In this document: positions 49,880 through 57,544 of the stretch, piece by piece
Numbering within the stretch: the first letter of the stretch is position 1
Layout: each line of letters begins with the position of its first letter
DNA from: Hymenobacter pini
Lineage (GTDB): Bacteria; Bacteroidota; Bacteroidia; Cytophagales; Hymenobacteraceae
Direction of reading: 5' to 3'
NCBI RefSeq assembly: GCF_020421205.1
Contig: NZ_JAIZZH010000002.1
Span: 186,001-250,000, forward strand
Length of the DNA: 64,000 nt
The notes under the pieces: model-generated
Told to the model about the DNA's origin: nothing
What the model saw: the letters and a program-made list of their open reading frames with translations, nothing else
The model's database searches: none
Position numbers and translations under genes: made by a program

Positions 49880-50617
49880 CTACCAGGGACTGATACCGGT
49901 TTCCGGGGCGTTATCGTCGCTGAAGAACTGGCTGGTGGGGCCATCGGGACCTAGTAGAGCGGCTTTCACTACGCGGGCAGCAGCATCGTGCACGGTGCCG
50001 GGGCCGCTGTGGTGGTTGAAGTCGGTGGCGGTGTAGCCGGGGTCCACGGCGTTTACTTTGAAGGGCGTGTCGCGCAGCTCGTAGGCCAGCATGATGGTGT
50101 AGGCGTTCAGGGCGGCTTTGGAGGGCTGGTAGGCAGCTCCTTTCACCGGGTAGTATTTCCAGGAAGGGTCGTTGTGCAGCGTGAGGGAGCCCAGGCCCGA
50201 GGTGACGTTCACAACGCGGGGCTCGGTGGAGGCTCGTAGCAGGTCGATAAACGCCTGGGTTACCTCAATTACCCCAAATACATTGGTTTCGAACACTTCC
50301 TTAATCACGCGTACATCGGTGCCCAGCGCCGGCTGCGACATGCCGCCCAGGATACCGGCATTGTTAATGAGCACATCCAGCACCGGCGTTTTCTGGCCCA
50401 GAGTCTGGCGGGCGGCAGCAATGGAGGCGCGGTCAGTTACATCAAGCTGCAGCGGCTCCACATGCAGGAAACCTTCGGCGTGAAGTTGGGCGGCGGCCTC
50501 CTGGCCTTTTTGTAAGTCGCGGCTGCCCAGGTACACGTAGTAGCCGTTTTGCAGGAGCTGGCGGGCGGCTTCAAAGCCAATGCTTTTATTGGCCCCGGTG
50601 ATAAGTACGGTTTTCAT
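49880..50617 (-). CDS. Short-chain dehydrogenase/reductase
   Basis: 245 residues from the ATG at 50617; the frame extends to 50680 but the fold begins MKTVLITGANKSIG (cofactor motif at residues 8-14). Other classical SDR motifs are NNAG (85-88), S140 in NVTSG and Y163-x-x-x-K167 in YQPSKAAL, and the PG at VDPGYTATD. It is NAD(P)-dependent and cytoplasmic; the substrate is unknown. An AraC regulator is encoded just upstream on the same strand. A consensus TAnnTTTG element lies 29 bp before the start. It resembles carbonyl-reductase-like SDRs. Confidence 0.92.
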   Translation of the reverse strand: MKTVLITGANKSIGFEAARQLLQNGYYVYLGSRDLQKGQEAAAQLHAEGFLHVEPLQLDVTDRASIAAARQTLGQKTPVLDVLINNAGILGGMSQPALGTDVRVIKEVFETNVFGVIEVTQAFIDLLRASTEPRVVNVTSGLGSLTLHNDPSWKYYPVKGAAYQPSKAALNAYTIMLAYELRDTPFKVNAVDPGYTATDFNHHSGPGTVHDAAARVVKAALLGPDGPTSQFFSDDNAPETGISPW

Positions 50618-50646
50618 GGTAGTGAAGTATCTGTAAGTGAACAGCA

Positions 50647-50654
50647 CAAAACTA
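50647..50654 (-). promoter_or_regulatory. TAnnTTTG -7 promoter element for the SDR gene
   Basis: On the minus strand TAGTTTTG matches the consensus and continues TTTGTGCTGTTC, as at the aldo/keto reductase promoter near 42608. It ends 29 bp before the ATG and lies in the 76-bp gap after the AraC gene, so the SDR gene has its own start. Confidence 0.55.
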
Positions 50655-50693
50655 CCGGGCCCCGTTTGCGCCGCTGGCACCCATTCCGCGGTA

Positions 50694-51584
50694 TTACTGG
50701 TACATTTCCCGGATGGTGGTGCGGTAGGCGGCCGGCGTTACGCCGGTTTCGCGCTTAAAAAACCGGTTGAAGTACGAAGCGTCGGCAAAGCCCAGGTCGT
50801 AGGCAATTTCCTTGAGCGAGTGGTGCGAGTAGAACAACAGCCGCCGGGCCTCCAGCACCCGCCGCTCGTGGATGTGCTTAATGGCCGATTTACCGCTTTG
50901 CTCCTTCACTACCTCGCTCAGGTGGCCCGCCGAAATGTTCAGCAAAGCCGCGTAAGCACCCACCTCGTGCAGCTCCCGGAAGTTCTCCTCGATTTTGGCT
51001 TGGTACGCATTCAGCAAAAACTTGTCTACCGAAACCTCCTGGGCCGCAAACTGCTCGGTGTAGAGGCGGCTCAGGTAGGTCAGCAGCACGGCCAAATGGG
51101 CGCTGAGCATGCGGTGCTGCCACTCGCCGGGGCTGGCGTACTCGGCCTCAATCTTCCGCAGGGTTTCTTCCACAAAGGCCGCATCCGTGGCAGATAGCCG
51201 CAGCTCGTGCCCATTGTGCGGGTTCTGAATAAGCGGCAATTCCAGCAGTGCCGCGTTCTGCTGCAGGGCCAGAAACTCGGGAGTGAAGGAGAAATGGGTT
51301 CCCCAGAAAGGGGTAGGGTCCTCTTTCACCAGCACCTGCTGAGGCGTACTGAAGTAAAAGCTGTTGGGTGCGTGCTCGTAGGGAATCGTATCTACCCAGT
51401 GCCGCCCCACGTTGCGCTGCACAAACACCAGCAGGTAGAAATCCTTGCGGTGCGGCTGCAGCAAATCCGCCTCATACACAATGTCTCCCTCTGAGCGCGT
51501 AAGGCTGAAGAACTTGTTGCCGGGTTTGGCTCTCTGCTCAAATGCATGAACAGGAACGGATAGCGCACTGTATAGCGTGTACAT
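50694..51584 (-). CDS. AraC-family transcriptional regulator
   Basis: 296 residues from the ATG at 51584 (MYTLYSALSV); the frame is open to 51662 without a clear start. The N-terminal half is a sensor cupin (FYLLVFVQRNVGRHWVD, FYFSTPQQVLV). The HTH region has ALLNISAGHLSEVVKEQSGK and LGFADASYFNRFFKRETGVT, the usual AraC ending. It lies upstream of the SDR gene on the same strand and probably regulates it. It is the third regulator/oxidoreductase pair in the window. Confidence 0.92.
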   Translation of the reverse strand: MYTLYSALSVPVHAFEQRAKPGNKFFSLTRSEGDIVYEADLLQPHRKDFYLLVFVQRNVGRHWVDTIPYEHAPNSFYFSTPQQVLVKEDPTPFWGTHFSFTPEFLALQQNAALLELPLIQNPHNGHELRLSATDAAFVEETLRKIEAEYASPGEWQHRMLSAHLAVLLTYLSRLYTEQFAAQEVSVDKFLLNAYQAKIEENFRELHEVGAYAALLNISAGHLSEVVKEQSGKSAIKHIHERRVLEARRLLFYSHHSLKEIAYDLGFADASYFNRFFKRETGVTPAAYRTTIREMYQ

Positions 51585-51706
51585 AATTCCAAACAACCGT
51601 TTCCGACAAACAGCCCGCGTGCACCAGGGTAGTAGCGGCGGGTATGGCCCCTCTACCCCCATGATGAGCTGGCCCCTATCCTCGGGCAGTGCTTTCCCTT
51701 ACAAAC

Positions 51707-52066
51707 TTATTGCTCGGCTTCGGCCAGCTCCTCGCGCAGTTTCTTGGGCAAGGAGGCGCGCACCAGTTCATAGGAATGGTCGATGAGCTCCCGCAGTTGG
51801 CCGTTGGGCACGCCGGTGCCAATGAGCACGGTGTTCCAGTGCTTTTTGTTCATGTGGTAGCCGGGCAGCACGTAGTCGTGGGCCTCGCGCAGCTCCACGG
51901 CCCGCTCCGGGTCACACTTGAGGTTGATACTGCCGAACGTGTCGATATCGGTGAGGGCAAACACTTTGCCGCCCACCTTAAACACCAGCGTACTGGGTCC
52001 GAAAGGCGTTTCTTCGGTCACGCCGGCTTTCAGCAGGCAGTAGTCGCGGAAATCTTCAATGTTCAT
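51707..52066 (-). CDS. MmcQ/YjbR family DNA-binding protein
   Basis: 119 residues. The pattern MNIEDFRDYCLLKAGVTEET then PFGPSTLVFKVGGKVFALTD and INLKCDPERAVELREAHDYV, MNKKHWNTVLIG is diagnostic for MmcQ/YjbR, a small CyaY-like fold family annotated as DNA-binding. The actual role is unclear. Length is typical. It is a single gene on the minus strand, divergent from the next one. A start at 52066 is the first ATG and fits homologues. Confidence 0.92.
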   Translation of the reverse strand: MNIEDFRDYCLLKAGVTEETPFGPSTLVFKVGGKVFALTDIDTFGSINLKCDPERAVELREAHDYVLPGYHMNKKHWNTVLIGTGVPNGQLRELIDHSYELVRASLPKKLREELAEAEQ

Positions 52067-52164
52067 GGCAGCAACAACATTATGGCCAATCCAAGCTCAA
52101 CAGTAACCGGCTGGTAACGGAGTAGGTATAGCAATTTATCTATTCTTCTTTTTCTCTTTTTCGC

Positions 52165-52836
52165 ATGACTCGCCCCACCATTACCAAAACCCGTCTTCCG
52201 CTGGCTCTGCTGGGCCTTTTGCTTATCCTAGGGCTCAGCCGCTGCGGTATTTCCGAGCAGGTACAACAGGCCAAAGCCTTTAAAAACGCGCAGTTCCGAC
52301 TGGCTTCCGTGCAACAGGCTACCGTGGCCGGCATTGATGTAACCGGCGTGCGCCAACCCGGCGACCTGAGCACCCTCGACAAAGCCCGGCTGGCTTCGGC
52401 CTACGCCACCGGCAACCTGCCCCTGCGCATGCTGGTGAACCTGGAAATCCGCAACCCCAACGACGAAACGGCCGCCCTCAACGAGCTGGACTACATTGCC
52501 CTCATCGACGGCAAGCAGGTAGCCACTGGCCGCACCACCCAGCGTATTGAGGTAGCCCCCAACGGCACCACCATTGCCCCCATAACTGTGGAAAGCAACC
52601 TGCGCGAAGCCATGGGCGAACGGTCGGCGGAAGCGTTGGCCGACCTAGTACTGGGCCTGGCCGATCGGGACCGGGAACCGCTGCGCCTGACCATGCGGGT
52701 GCGCCCCACCTTCATCACCAGCAACGGCCGCCGTATTGCGCCCGCCGGCTACGTTGACGTAAACAAGGAGTTTACCGCCGGGGAGGTGCTGGATGCCATT
52801 GACCGCCGCCGCGACTCCGTTAACGCCCGCCCCTAG
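52165..52836 (+). CDS. Lipoprotein with LEA14-like domain
   Basis: 223 residues. A hydrophobic signal (LPLALLGLLLILG) ends with LSRC; C27 could be lipidated, though Arg before Cys is unusual. The mature part has FKNAQFRLASVQQATVAGID and LRMLVNLEIRNPNDETAALN, typical of LEA14/WHy beta-sandwich proteins, ending APAGYVDVNKEFTAGEVLD. It is presumably periplasmic or outer-membrane bound. The role is unknown. It is a single gene, ended by a strong terminator. Confidence 0.75.
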   Translation: MTRPTITKTRLPLALLGLLLILGLSRCGISEQVQQAKAFKNAQFRLASVQQATVAGIDVTGVRQPGDLSTLDKARLASAYATGNLPLRMLVNLEIRNPNDETAALNELDYIALIDGKQVATGRTTQRIEVAPNGTTIAPITVESNLREAMGERSAEALADLVLGLADRDREPLRLTMRVRPTFITSNGRRIAPAGYVDVNKEFTAGEVLDAIDRRRDSVNARP

Positions 52837-52850
52837 CGCCAATTCCGCTT

Positions 52851-52908
52851 TCAGCCAAAAACGGCCCCGCATCTGTTACACGTCAGGTGCGGGGCCGTTT
52901 TTGGCTGA
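52851..52908. terminator. Strong bidirectional terminator
   Basis: TCAGCCAAAAACGGCCCCGC pairs perfectly with GCGGGGCCGTTTTTGGCTGA across an 18-bp loop region. It separates the LEA14-like gene from the small converging gene at 52917-53090. Confidence 0.92.
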
Positions 52909-52916
52909 GCACGGGC

Positions 52917-53090
52917 TTAGCGCAGAAACCAGCGGTAGAGCAGCACCAACAGGGCCACCAGAAACATGGCCATGCTCAGCTTATTGATGAAGTGCATGGT
53001 GCGCAGGTTGAAATTGGTATGGCGCGCGGGGTCGTTTTTCCGAAAGAAATAGCCGAGGGCCGGGCCGAAATTAAACAGGTCTTTCCGCAT
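52917..53090 (-). CDS. Small membrane protein, 57 residues (DUF6728-like)
   Basis: The reading frame encodes MRKDLFNFGPALGYFFRK then NDPARHTNFNLRTMH, ending in one membrane helix (about 39-53, MAMFLVALLVLLYRW). It has an ATG start, ends 8 bp from a strong terminator, and is preceded by TACTTTTA, close to a -7 element. The motif LGYFFRKxDP...NFNLRTMHxINKxS is one I recall from a conserved small Bacteroidota family named DUF6728; the name needs checking. Function unknown. The protein is below usual ORF-length cutoffs. Confidence 0.7.
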   Translation of the reverse strand: MRKDLFNFGPALGYFFRKNDPARHTNFNLRTMHFINKLSMAMFLVALLVLLYRWFLR

Positions 53091-53112
53091 GAGGCAAAGG
53101 AGCTTGGAGTTG

Positions 53113-53120
53113 TAAAAGTA
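53113..53120 (-). promoter_or_regulatory. Near-consensus -7 promoter element for the 57-residue gene
   Basis: On the minus strand TACTTTTA matches TAnnTTTG except for the last base and ends 22 bp before the ATG at 53090. It supports the small gene. Confidence 0.4.
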
Positions 53121-53226
53121 ACACCGTCGGCGGCAGAAAGATTTACGCGGCGCGCTATTTACCTTGGGGCCGCAACCCGCGCTCTGGGTGGCCGTCTTTT
53201 TTGCTCACCCTTCACTTCCTGCCCCT

Positions 53227-53694
53227 ATGTCCAAATGCTACGCTCTGCTCGCGGCTACGCTCCTCTTCACGGCTGCCACAGCCCAAGCCCAAACCACCGC
53301 CTCCGAAACGGCCGCCGTGCAGGCTACTATCAACCGCTTTTTTGAGGGCATGCGCAAGGGCGACAGCACCGTAGTACGGTCTACGCTGGCTCCCGGCGCA
53401 GTGTTCCACGTAATTTCGGCCCGCCCCGGTCAGCCGGTCCGGCTGCTGCCCGAAAGCCCAGCGGCCTTTTTGAAGGCCGTGGGCACGCCGCACAAGGAAG
53501 TTTTTGATGAGCGCATCACCTTCGACAAGGTGCTGATTGATGCCAACCTGGCCAGCATGTGGACACCCTACGAGTTTTACCTGGGCAGCACCTTCAGCCA
53601 CTGCGGCTACAACTCGTTTCAGCTGGTAAAGCTGGCCGAGGGCTGGCGCATTGCCCACATCATTGATACGCGGCGCAAGGAGAAGTGTAAGTAA
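53227..53694 (+). CDS. Secreted nuclear transport factor 2 (SnoaL-like) family protein
   Basis: 155 residues from the ATG at 53227; the frame is open to 53164 but the signal peptide (MSKCYALLAATLLFTAATAQ) begins here. The mature part follows the SnoaL/NTF2 fold: VQATINRFFEGMRKGDSTVV, VFHVISARPGQPV, WTPYEFYLGSTFSHCGYNSF and LAEGWRIAHIIDTRR. These domains bind small hydrophobic molecules or act as enzymes; the role here is unknown. It is exported to the periplasm. A palindromic repeat follows within 8 bp of the stop. Confidence 0.85.
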   Translation: MSKCYALLAATLLFTAATAQAQTTASETAAVQATINRFFEGMRKGDSTVVRSTLAPGAVFHVISARPGQPVRLLPESPAAFLKAVGTPHKEVFDERITFDKVLIDANLASMWTPYEFYLGSTFSHCGYNSFQLVKLAEGWRIAHIIDTRRKEKCK

Positions 53695-53701
53695 GAACGG
53701 T

Positions 53702-53795
53702 GTAGAGACGCGAATACGCGTCTCGTCGTTGACCGACTGTAAGCGCAGCCGGTAAACAACATCAGCAACAACGCGACGCGAATACACGTCTCTAC
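53702..53795. repeat. Palindromic repeat, GTAGAGAC family, copy 2
   Basis: The arms GTAGAGACGCGAATACGCGT then CTCGTCGTTG and CAACAACGCGACGCGAATAC then ACGTCTCTAC are inverted copies. It sits between converging genes, and its right edge supplies the stop codon of the 53792-54457 gene. A relative is at 737-836. Confidence 0.85.
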
Positions 53796-54457
53796 TCCTT
53801 TGCCGCTGCCACAACATCCGGCACTTCCAGTACCGGCTTGGAGTAGCCGCGTTGCGCTACGTGCAGCATGGCCTGGCCCAACTCCTTTAAGGTAGAAGCA
53901 AACTTGGGCGCTACGCCCCGCAGCACCGGGTACAGCCAGCCGAAATACTTGTAGTAGGACAGCACGTGCCGCTGGCCAGGAGTAGCGCGCAGAAAGCCCG
54001 GCCGGAACATAAACGCCTGCCGGAAACCCAGCTGCCGCAGCTCATTTTCGGTTTCGCCCTTCACGCGGGCCCACATCTGCCGGCTGCGTAGCGTGTCGTC
54101 GGTGCCGGAGCCCGACACGTAGCAGAACGTGAGGTCGGGGCCGTTGTGGGCCAGCAAGGTGCGGGCGAAGTGCAGCGTGAGGTCGTAGGTGAGGCGGCGG
54201 TATTCCGGCTCCTGCATCCCCACCGACGATACACCCAGGCAGAAAAAGCAGGCATTGTAGCCCGTAAGCTGATCGGCAATGGGCCCCAGGTTCTGAAAAT
54301 CCTCGTGCAACAGCTCCCGCAGCTTGGGATGCTGGTGCCCACTAGGCCGCCGGCTGATGCTGAGCACCTGCTCCACCTCGGGGTTTTGCAAACATTCCAG
54401 CAGCACTCCTTCCCCCACCATGCCGGTCGTGCCGGTTAATATCACGCGTAGTTTCAT
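53792..54457 (-). CDS. NAD-dependent epimerase-like protein (HTATIP2/YbjT-like)
   Basis: 221 residues from the ATG at 54457; the frame extends to 54496. The Rossmann motif GTTGMVGEGV (about residues 8-17) starts the fold, followed by SVDAVF-type strands (ACFFCLGVSSVGM), FCYVSGSGTDDTLRSRQMWA and RVKGETENEL with a Y-x-x-x-K-like element (here AxxKGETE). It resembles small atypical SDRs annotated as NAD-dependent epimerases. The substrate is unknown. The stop codon lies within the palindromic repeat at its end. Confidence 0.85.
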   Translation of the reverse strand: MKLRVILTGTTGMVGEGVLLECLQNPEVEQVLSISRRPSGHQHPKLRELLHEDFQNLGPIADQLTGYNACFFCLGVSSVGMQEPEYRRLTYDLTLHFARTLLAHNGPDLTFCYVSGSGTDDTLRSRQMWARVKGETENELRQLGFRQAFMFRPGFLRATPGQRHVLSYYKYFGWLYPVLRGVAPKFASTLKELGQAMLHVAQRGYSKPVLEVPDVVAAAKE

Positions 54458-54489
54458 GCTGGGGAGGACGGATGAGCGGCGCGGATGTT

Positions 54490-54885
54490 TTAACACTTAA
54501 AATTCAGCGGCGGATAGTCTAAACGTTGAATGTCGCACTTGCCGCACTCTATTCTTATCGACGGCAAATGGTCAATAGACAAAGTAACTGCCATTGCGCA
54601 TCCCTGTTGAGAGGACGACTGTTTCACACACTTAAATTCATCTATCCGAAAACCCAAGCTATGCCGTGATGCTTTGGCAAGAGCCGCATTCACCGAATCT
54701 TGTATCCACTGGACCTTACTACCATTACTGATGCCGGATATAATTAACTGCCACCATGATATCCGCCTATCATCATTTTTCCAAATGACCACTTGAAGCC
54801 GGGCACGCCCAGGATGAAACAGAAACTGATCCACCACTGCGTCATGCAATGATGGATCAGTTTCTGAATTACGGAAGTCACGCAT
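54490..54885 (-). CDS. Hypothetical protein, AT-richer
   Basis: 131 residues, acidic/basic mixed, with VVIWKNDDRRISWWQLIISG and a Cys-containing end (ECGKCDIQRLDYPP). No known family was recognised. Composition is AT-richer than the flanking epimerase and ispG genes. The start lies 4 bp after the stop of the next gene upstream (54890-55303), so the two are probably cotranscribed. Immunity-like function is possible, but only by analogy with size and pairing. Confidence 0.55.
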   Translation of the reverse strand: MRDFRNSETDPSLHDAVVDQFLFHPGRARLQVVIWKNDDRRISWWQLIISGISNGSKVQWIQDSVNAALAKASRHSLGFRIDEFKCVKQSSSQQGCAMAVTLSIDHLPSIRIECGKCDIQRLDYPPLNFKC

Positions 54886-54889
54886 AGCA

Positions 54890-55303
54890 CTACCTGGTGA
54901 TAGTCAGAAAAACATCTTCTTCCAACTCGAAACCGTAACGCTGGATTTCATGAAGACTTGTGCTTTTTCGCTCAGTTGGGAGTTGCCATTGATTACCAGC
55001 CCAGCAGGTATGAAGCTCTACTGTGTCCTCCTGTGAGAGTGCAGAATCAATGAAGGCCAGCAAGGCATTTACTGAACTGGAATTCTTCGCGACTAACTCA
55101 GCATCTTCGAAATCAATGTCGTTGGCAAATCCGCAGGAGCATCCTTGCCAGGAGCCCAGATGGTATATGTTCTTTTTAGTGAAGTGCGGGGCTACTGCCG
55201 CATCAGAAGCAGCAATTGGCTGCACGCTAAAAACAGGTTCTTTAGCATCTAACGCCACCAAAGGCAAATCAGCATCTGCTCCGAGGTAAACGTAGTAGCA
55301 CAT
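54890..55303 (-). CDS. Hypothetical protein with GCSCGF motif
   Basis: 137 residues from the ATG at 55303 (MCYYVYLGADADLPLVAL); the longer frame to 55462 overlaps ispG and is not credible. The central HLGSWQGCSCGFANDID is a block I have seen in uncharacterised small proteins that begin MCYYxYxA; the Cys pair may bind a metal. The end (IQRYGFELEEDVFLTITR) is typical of such proteins. It is soluble and AT-richer than ispG. It starts 22 bp after the ispG stop and pairs with the gene at 54490. Confidence 0.65.
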   Translation of the reverse strand: MCYYVYLGADADLPLVALDAKEPVFSVQPIAASDAAVAPHFTKKNIYHLGSWQGCSCGFANDIDFEDAELVAKNSSSVNALLAFIDSALSQEDTVELHTCWAGNQWQLPTERKSTSLHEIQRYGFELEEDVFLTITR

Positions 55304-55325
55304 ATTAAAACGGTAATCAAGCCGC

Positions 55326-57401
55326 CTACCCCACCACTGGCTCTTCCAGCAGCACAGGCTCAATCCAGCGGCCGTCTTCGCGCATGAGCTCGATAAGTTC
55401 GTCCACGGCGCGTTCTTCGGGGACGGATTTCTTGATGACTTCCTGGCCGCGGTAGAGGGCAATTTTGCCTTTGCCCACGCCCACGTAGCCGTAGTCGGCG
55501 TCGGCCATTTCGCCGGGGCCGTTCACTATGCAGCCCATGATGCCGATTTTCACGCCCTTCAGGTGGTCGGTGCGCTTGCGGATCATGGCGGTGGTTTCCT
55601 GCAGGTCAAACAGGGTACGGCCGCAGCTGGGGCAGCTGATGTACTCGGTTTTGCTCATGCGGGTGCGGGCCGCCTGCAGAATGCCGAAGCTGAGTTGGTT
55701 GAGTTGGTCCAGCGTGGTCAGCCACTCCTCCTTGCTACGCTCGGGCAGCAGCTCGGTGCTCAGCACCACCCCGTCGCCGAGGCCGTCGAGCAAGAGGCCG
55801 CCCACGTCGGTGGCGGCGTAGAGCTGGGTTTGCTCGGGTGTGAGCTCCGGATACTGGCGGTTGACGATGACGGGGTTGGGCACGCCGTGGTTCAACAGCT
55901 CGAAAAACGCGCGCCGGATTTCGGGCATGGCGTGGGCGTTATCGGTATAGAGGATAATAACGGCCGTGGTATCCTCGCGCAACTGGGCCAGCGCGGAGGG
56001 CGTGAGGGAAGCCAGGTTCTGGAACACGAAGTTCAGCTCTGGGTGGCGGGGGCCAGCCGTGGCGTACTCCGTCGGGGTGAGCACCGGAAAGTGGTCGGGG
56101 CGCTGGCCGGCATCCAGCCAGGCGGTGTAGTCCACGGCTTCCTTGAGGCCGTTGGGCAGCATAAACGGAATGGGGCGCTGGCCCGAGTACACGTAGTCGG
56201 CCCCCAGGTCGTTCATCTGAAACTTGTCCAGGAACGCCGAGTACAGATGCCCCACGGCGCGCAAATCGGCGTATTCCAGACTGGGCAGCCGCGAGAGGTC
56301 GGCCATTACGCGGGGCACGTTCTGCCCGCCCAGGTTCAGCACCTCCCGCGTACTGCGGCGGTGGTACTGGAACGGGTCGATGGGGATACCTGCGGAGCTG
56401 TTAGCTGATGGCTGTTGGCTGTTGGCTTCGTTCGACGGAGAGCTATCAGCTAACAGCTCTGAGCTAATAGCTGAAATGGGGCTAATAGCTTTAATAGGCT
56501 TGGCCTCGGCGGCGCGGTTTGTATATCTATCAATCAACGCCTTGGCAACCGGCGCTTCGGCTTCGGGGGCTTCGGTGAGGGATACGCGCACGGTGTCGCC
56601 GAGGCCGTCTTCGAGCAGCGTGCCAATGCCCACGGCCGACTTGATGCGGCCGTCTTCGGCCTCGCCGGCTTCGGTTACGCCCAGGTGCAGCGGGTAGGGC
56701 TGCAGGCCTTCTTCATCGAGCTTCTGCACCAGCAGGCGGTAGGCCTGCACCATCACCTGGGTGTTGCTGGCCTTCATGCTCAACACCACGTCGTAGTAGT
56801 TTTCCTCTTCGCAGAGACGCAGGAATTCCAGCGCCGACTCCACCATGCCCAGGGGCGTATCCCCGTACCGGCTCAAAATCCGGTCGGACAGGGAGCCGTG
56901 GTTGGTGCCGATGCGCATGGCCGTGCCGTACTGCTTGCAGATTTGCACCAGCGGGCGGAACCGCTCCCGGATGCGCTCCACCTCGGCGGCGTAGCTGCTG
57001 TCGGTGTACTCGATAACGTCGAACTTCTTTTTGTCGGCGTAGTTGCCGGGGTTCACGCGCACCTTCTCCACGATTCGGGCGGCCAGTTCGGCAGCGTTGG
57101 GCGTGAAGTGGATGTCGGCAATGAGGGGCACGTTGCAGCCCCGCTTTCGCAGCTCCTTTTTGATTTCGAGCAGGTTCTGGGCCTCCTTCACGCTGGGGGC
57201 CGTGATGCGCACGTACTCGCAGCCGGCCTCCACCATGCGCAACGTCTGCTCCACCGAGCCCAGCGTGTCCATCGTGTCCACGGTAGTCATGCTCTGCACC
57301 CGGATGGGGTTGAGCCCGCCCACGGGCACGTCGCCGATTTTCACTTCACGGGAGAGGCGGCGCTTGTATTCGGTGAGGCTGGGGCAATAGATTTTGTTCA
57401 T
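55326..57401 (-). CDS. ispG: 4-hydroxy-3-methylbut-2-enyl diphosphate synthase (IspG, long form)
   Basis: 691 residues from the ATG at 57401. IspG converts MEcPP to HMBPP in the non-mevalonate isoprenoid pathway, using a 4Fe-4S cluster. The N-terminal TIM barrel (GLNPIRVQSMTTVDTMDT, GCEYVRITAPSV) is followed by the extra middle domain seen in Bacteroidota, Chlamydia and plants. The C-terminal iron-sulphur domain has C590 and C593 (CPSCGRT), C624 and E631 (GCIVNGPGE). An odd Ser/Ala-rich linker at about 301-336 corresponds to an AGCTGTTAGC-type DNA repeat within the frame. The gene has a consensus -7 element. Confidence 0.96.
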   Translation of the reverse strand: MNKIYCPSLTEYKRRLSREVKIGDVPVGGLNPIRVQSMTTVDTMDTLGSVEQTLRMVEAGCEYVRITAPSVKEAQNLLEIKKELRKRGCNVPLIADIHFTPNAAELAARIVEKVRVNPGNYADKKKFDVIEYTDSSYAAEVERIRERFRPLVQICKQYGTAMRIGTNHGSLSDRILSRYGDTPLGMVESALEFLRLCEEENYYDVVLSMKASNTQVMVQAYRLLVQKLDEEGLQPYPLHLGVTEAGEAEDGRIKSAVGIGTLLEDGLGDTVRVSLTEAPEAEAPVAKALIDRYTNRAAEAKPIKAISPISAISSELLADSSPSNEANSQQPSANSSAGIPIDPFQYHRRSTREVLNLGGQNVPRVMADLSRLPSLEYADLRAVGHLYSAFLDKFQMNDLGADYVYSGQRPIPFMLPNGLKEAVDYTAWLDAGQRPDHFPVLTPTEYATAGPRHPELNFVFQNLASLTPSALAQLREDTTAVIILYTDNAHAMPEIRRAFFELLNHGVPNPVIVNRQYPELTPEQTQLYAATDVGGLLLDGLGDGVVLSTELLPERSKEEWLTTLDQLNQLSFGILQAARTRMSKTEYISCPSCGRTLFDLQETTAMIRKRTDHLKGVKIGIMGCIVNGPGEMADADYGYVGVGKGKIALYRGQEVIKKSVPEERAVDELIELMREDGRWIEPVLLEEPVVG
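56395..56500. repeat. Intragenic AGCTGTTAGC-type repeat inside ispG
   Basis: Forms of GAGCTGTTAGCTGATGGCTG and inverted AGCTATCAGCTAACAGCTC with AGCTAATAGCTGAAATGGGG then CTAATAGCT make a palindromic stretch of about 106 bp. It is in frame and encodes an SSELLADSSPSNEANSQQPS-like linker. A relative lies outside genes at 49761-49792. Confidence 0.75.
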
Positions 57402-57434
57402 AACCCGGTTGGGAGGCGTTTTTCTAGAGGATAA

Positions 57435-57442
57435 CAAAGGTA
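57435..57442 (-). promoter_or_regulatory. TAnnTTTG -7 promoter element for ispG
   Basis: On the minus strand TACCTTTG matches the consensus exactly and ends 33 bp before the ATG at 57401. The region is divergent to the TlpA-like gene, for which no equally clear element was seen. Confidence 0.55.
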
Positions 57443-57544
57443 CGCAAGGTTTGTGCTCTACGAAGTAGCGGCCGGAACGGTCCGGTTTCGCAACTTCGGG
57501 CGGCGTTCCGCTGTCTTATGCTGCATACCCCCTTTTCTGTTAAC

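Noticed and set aside
56395..56500. Frameshift or assembly error in ispG
   Set aside because: The frame continues intact across the repeat and both flanking domains are complete.
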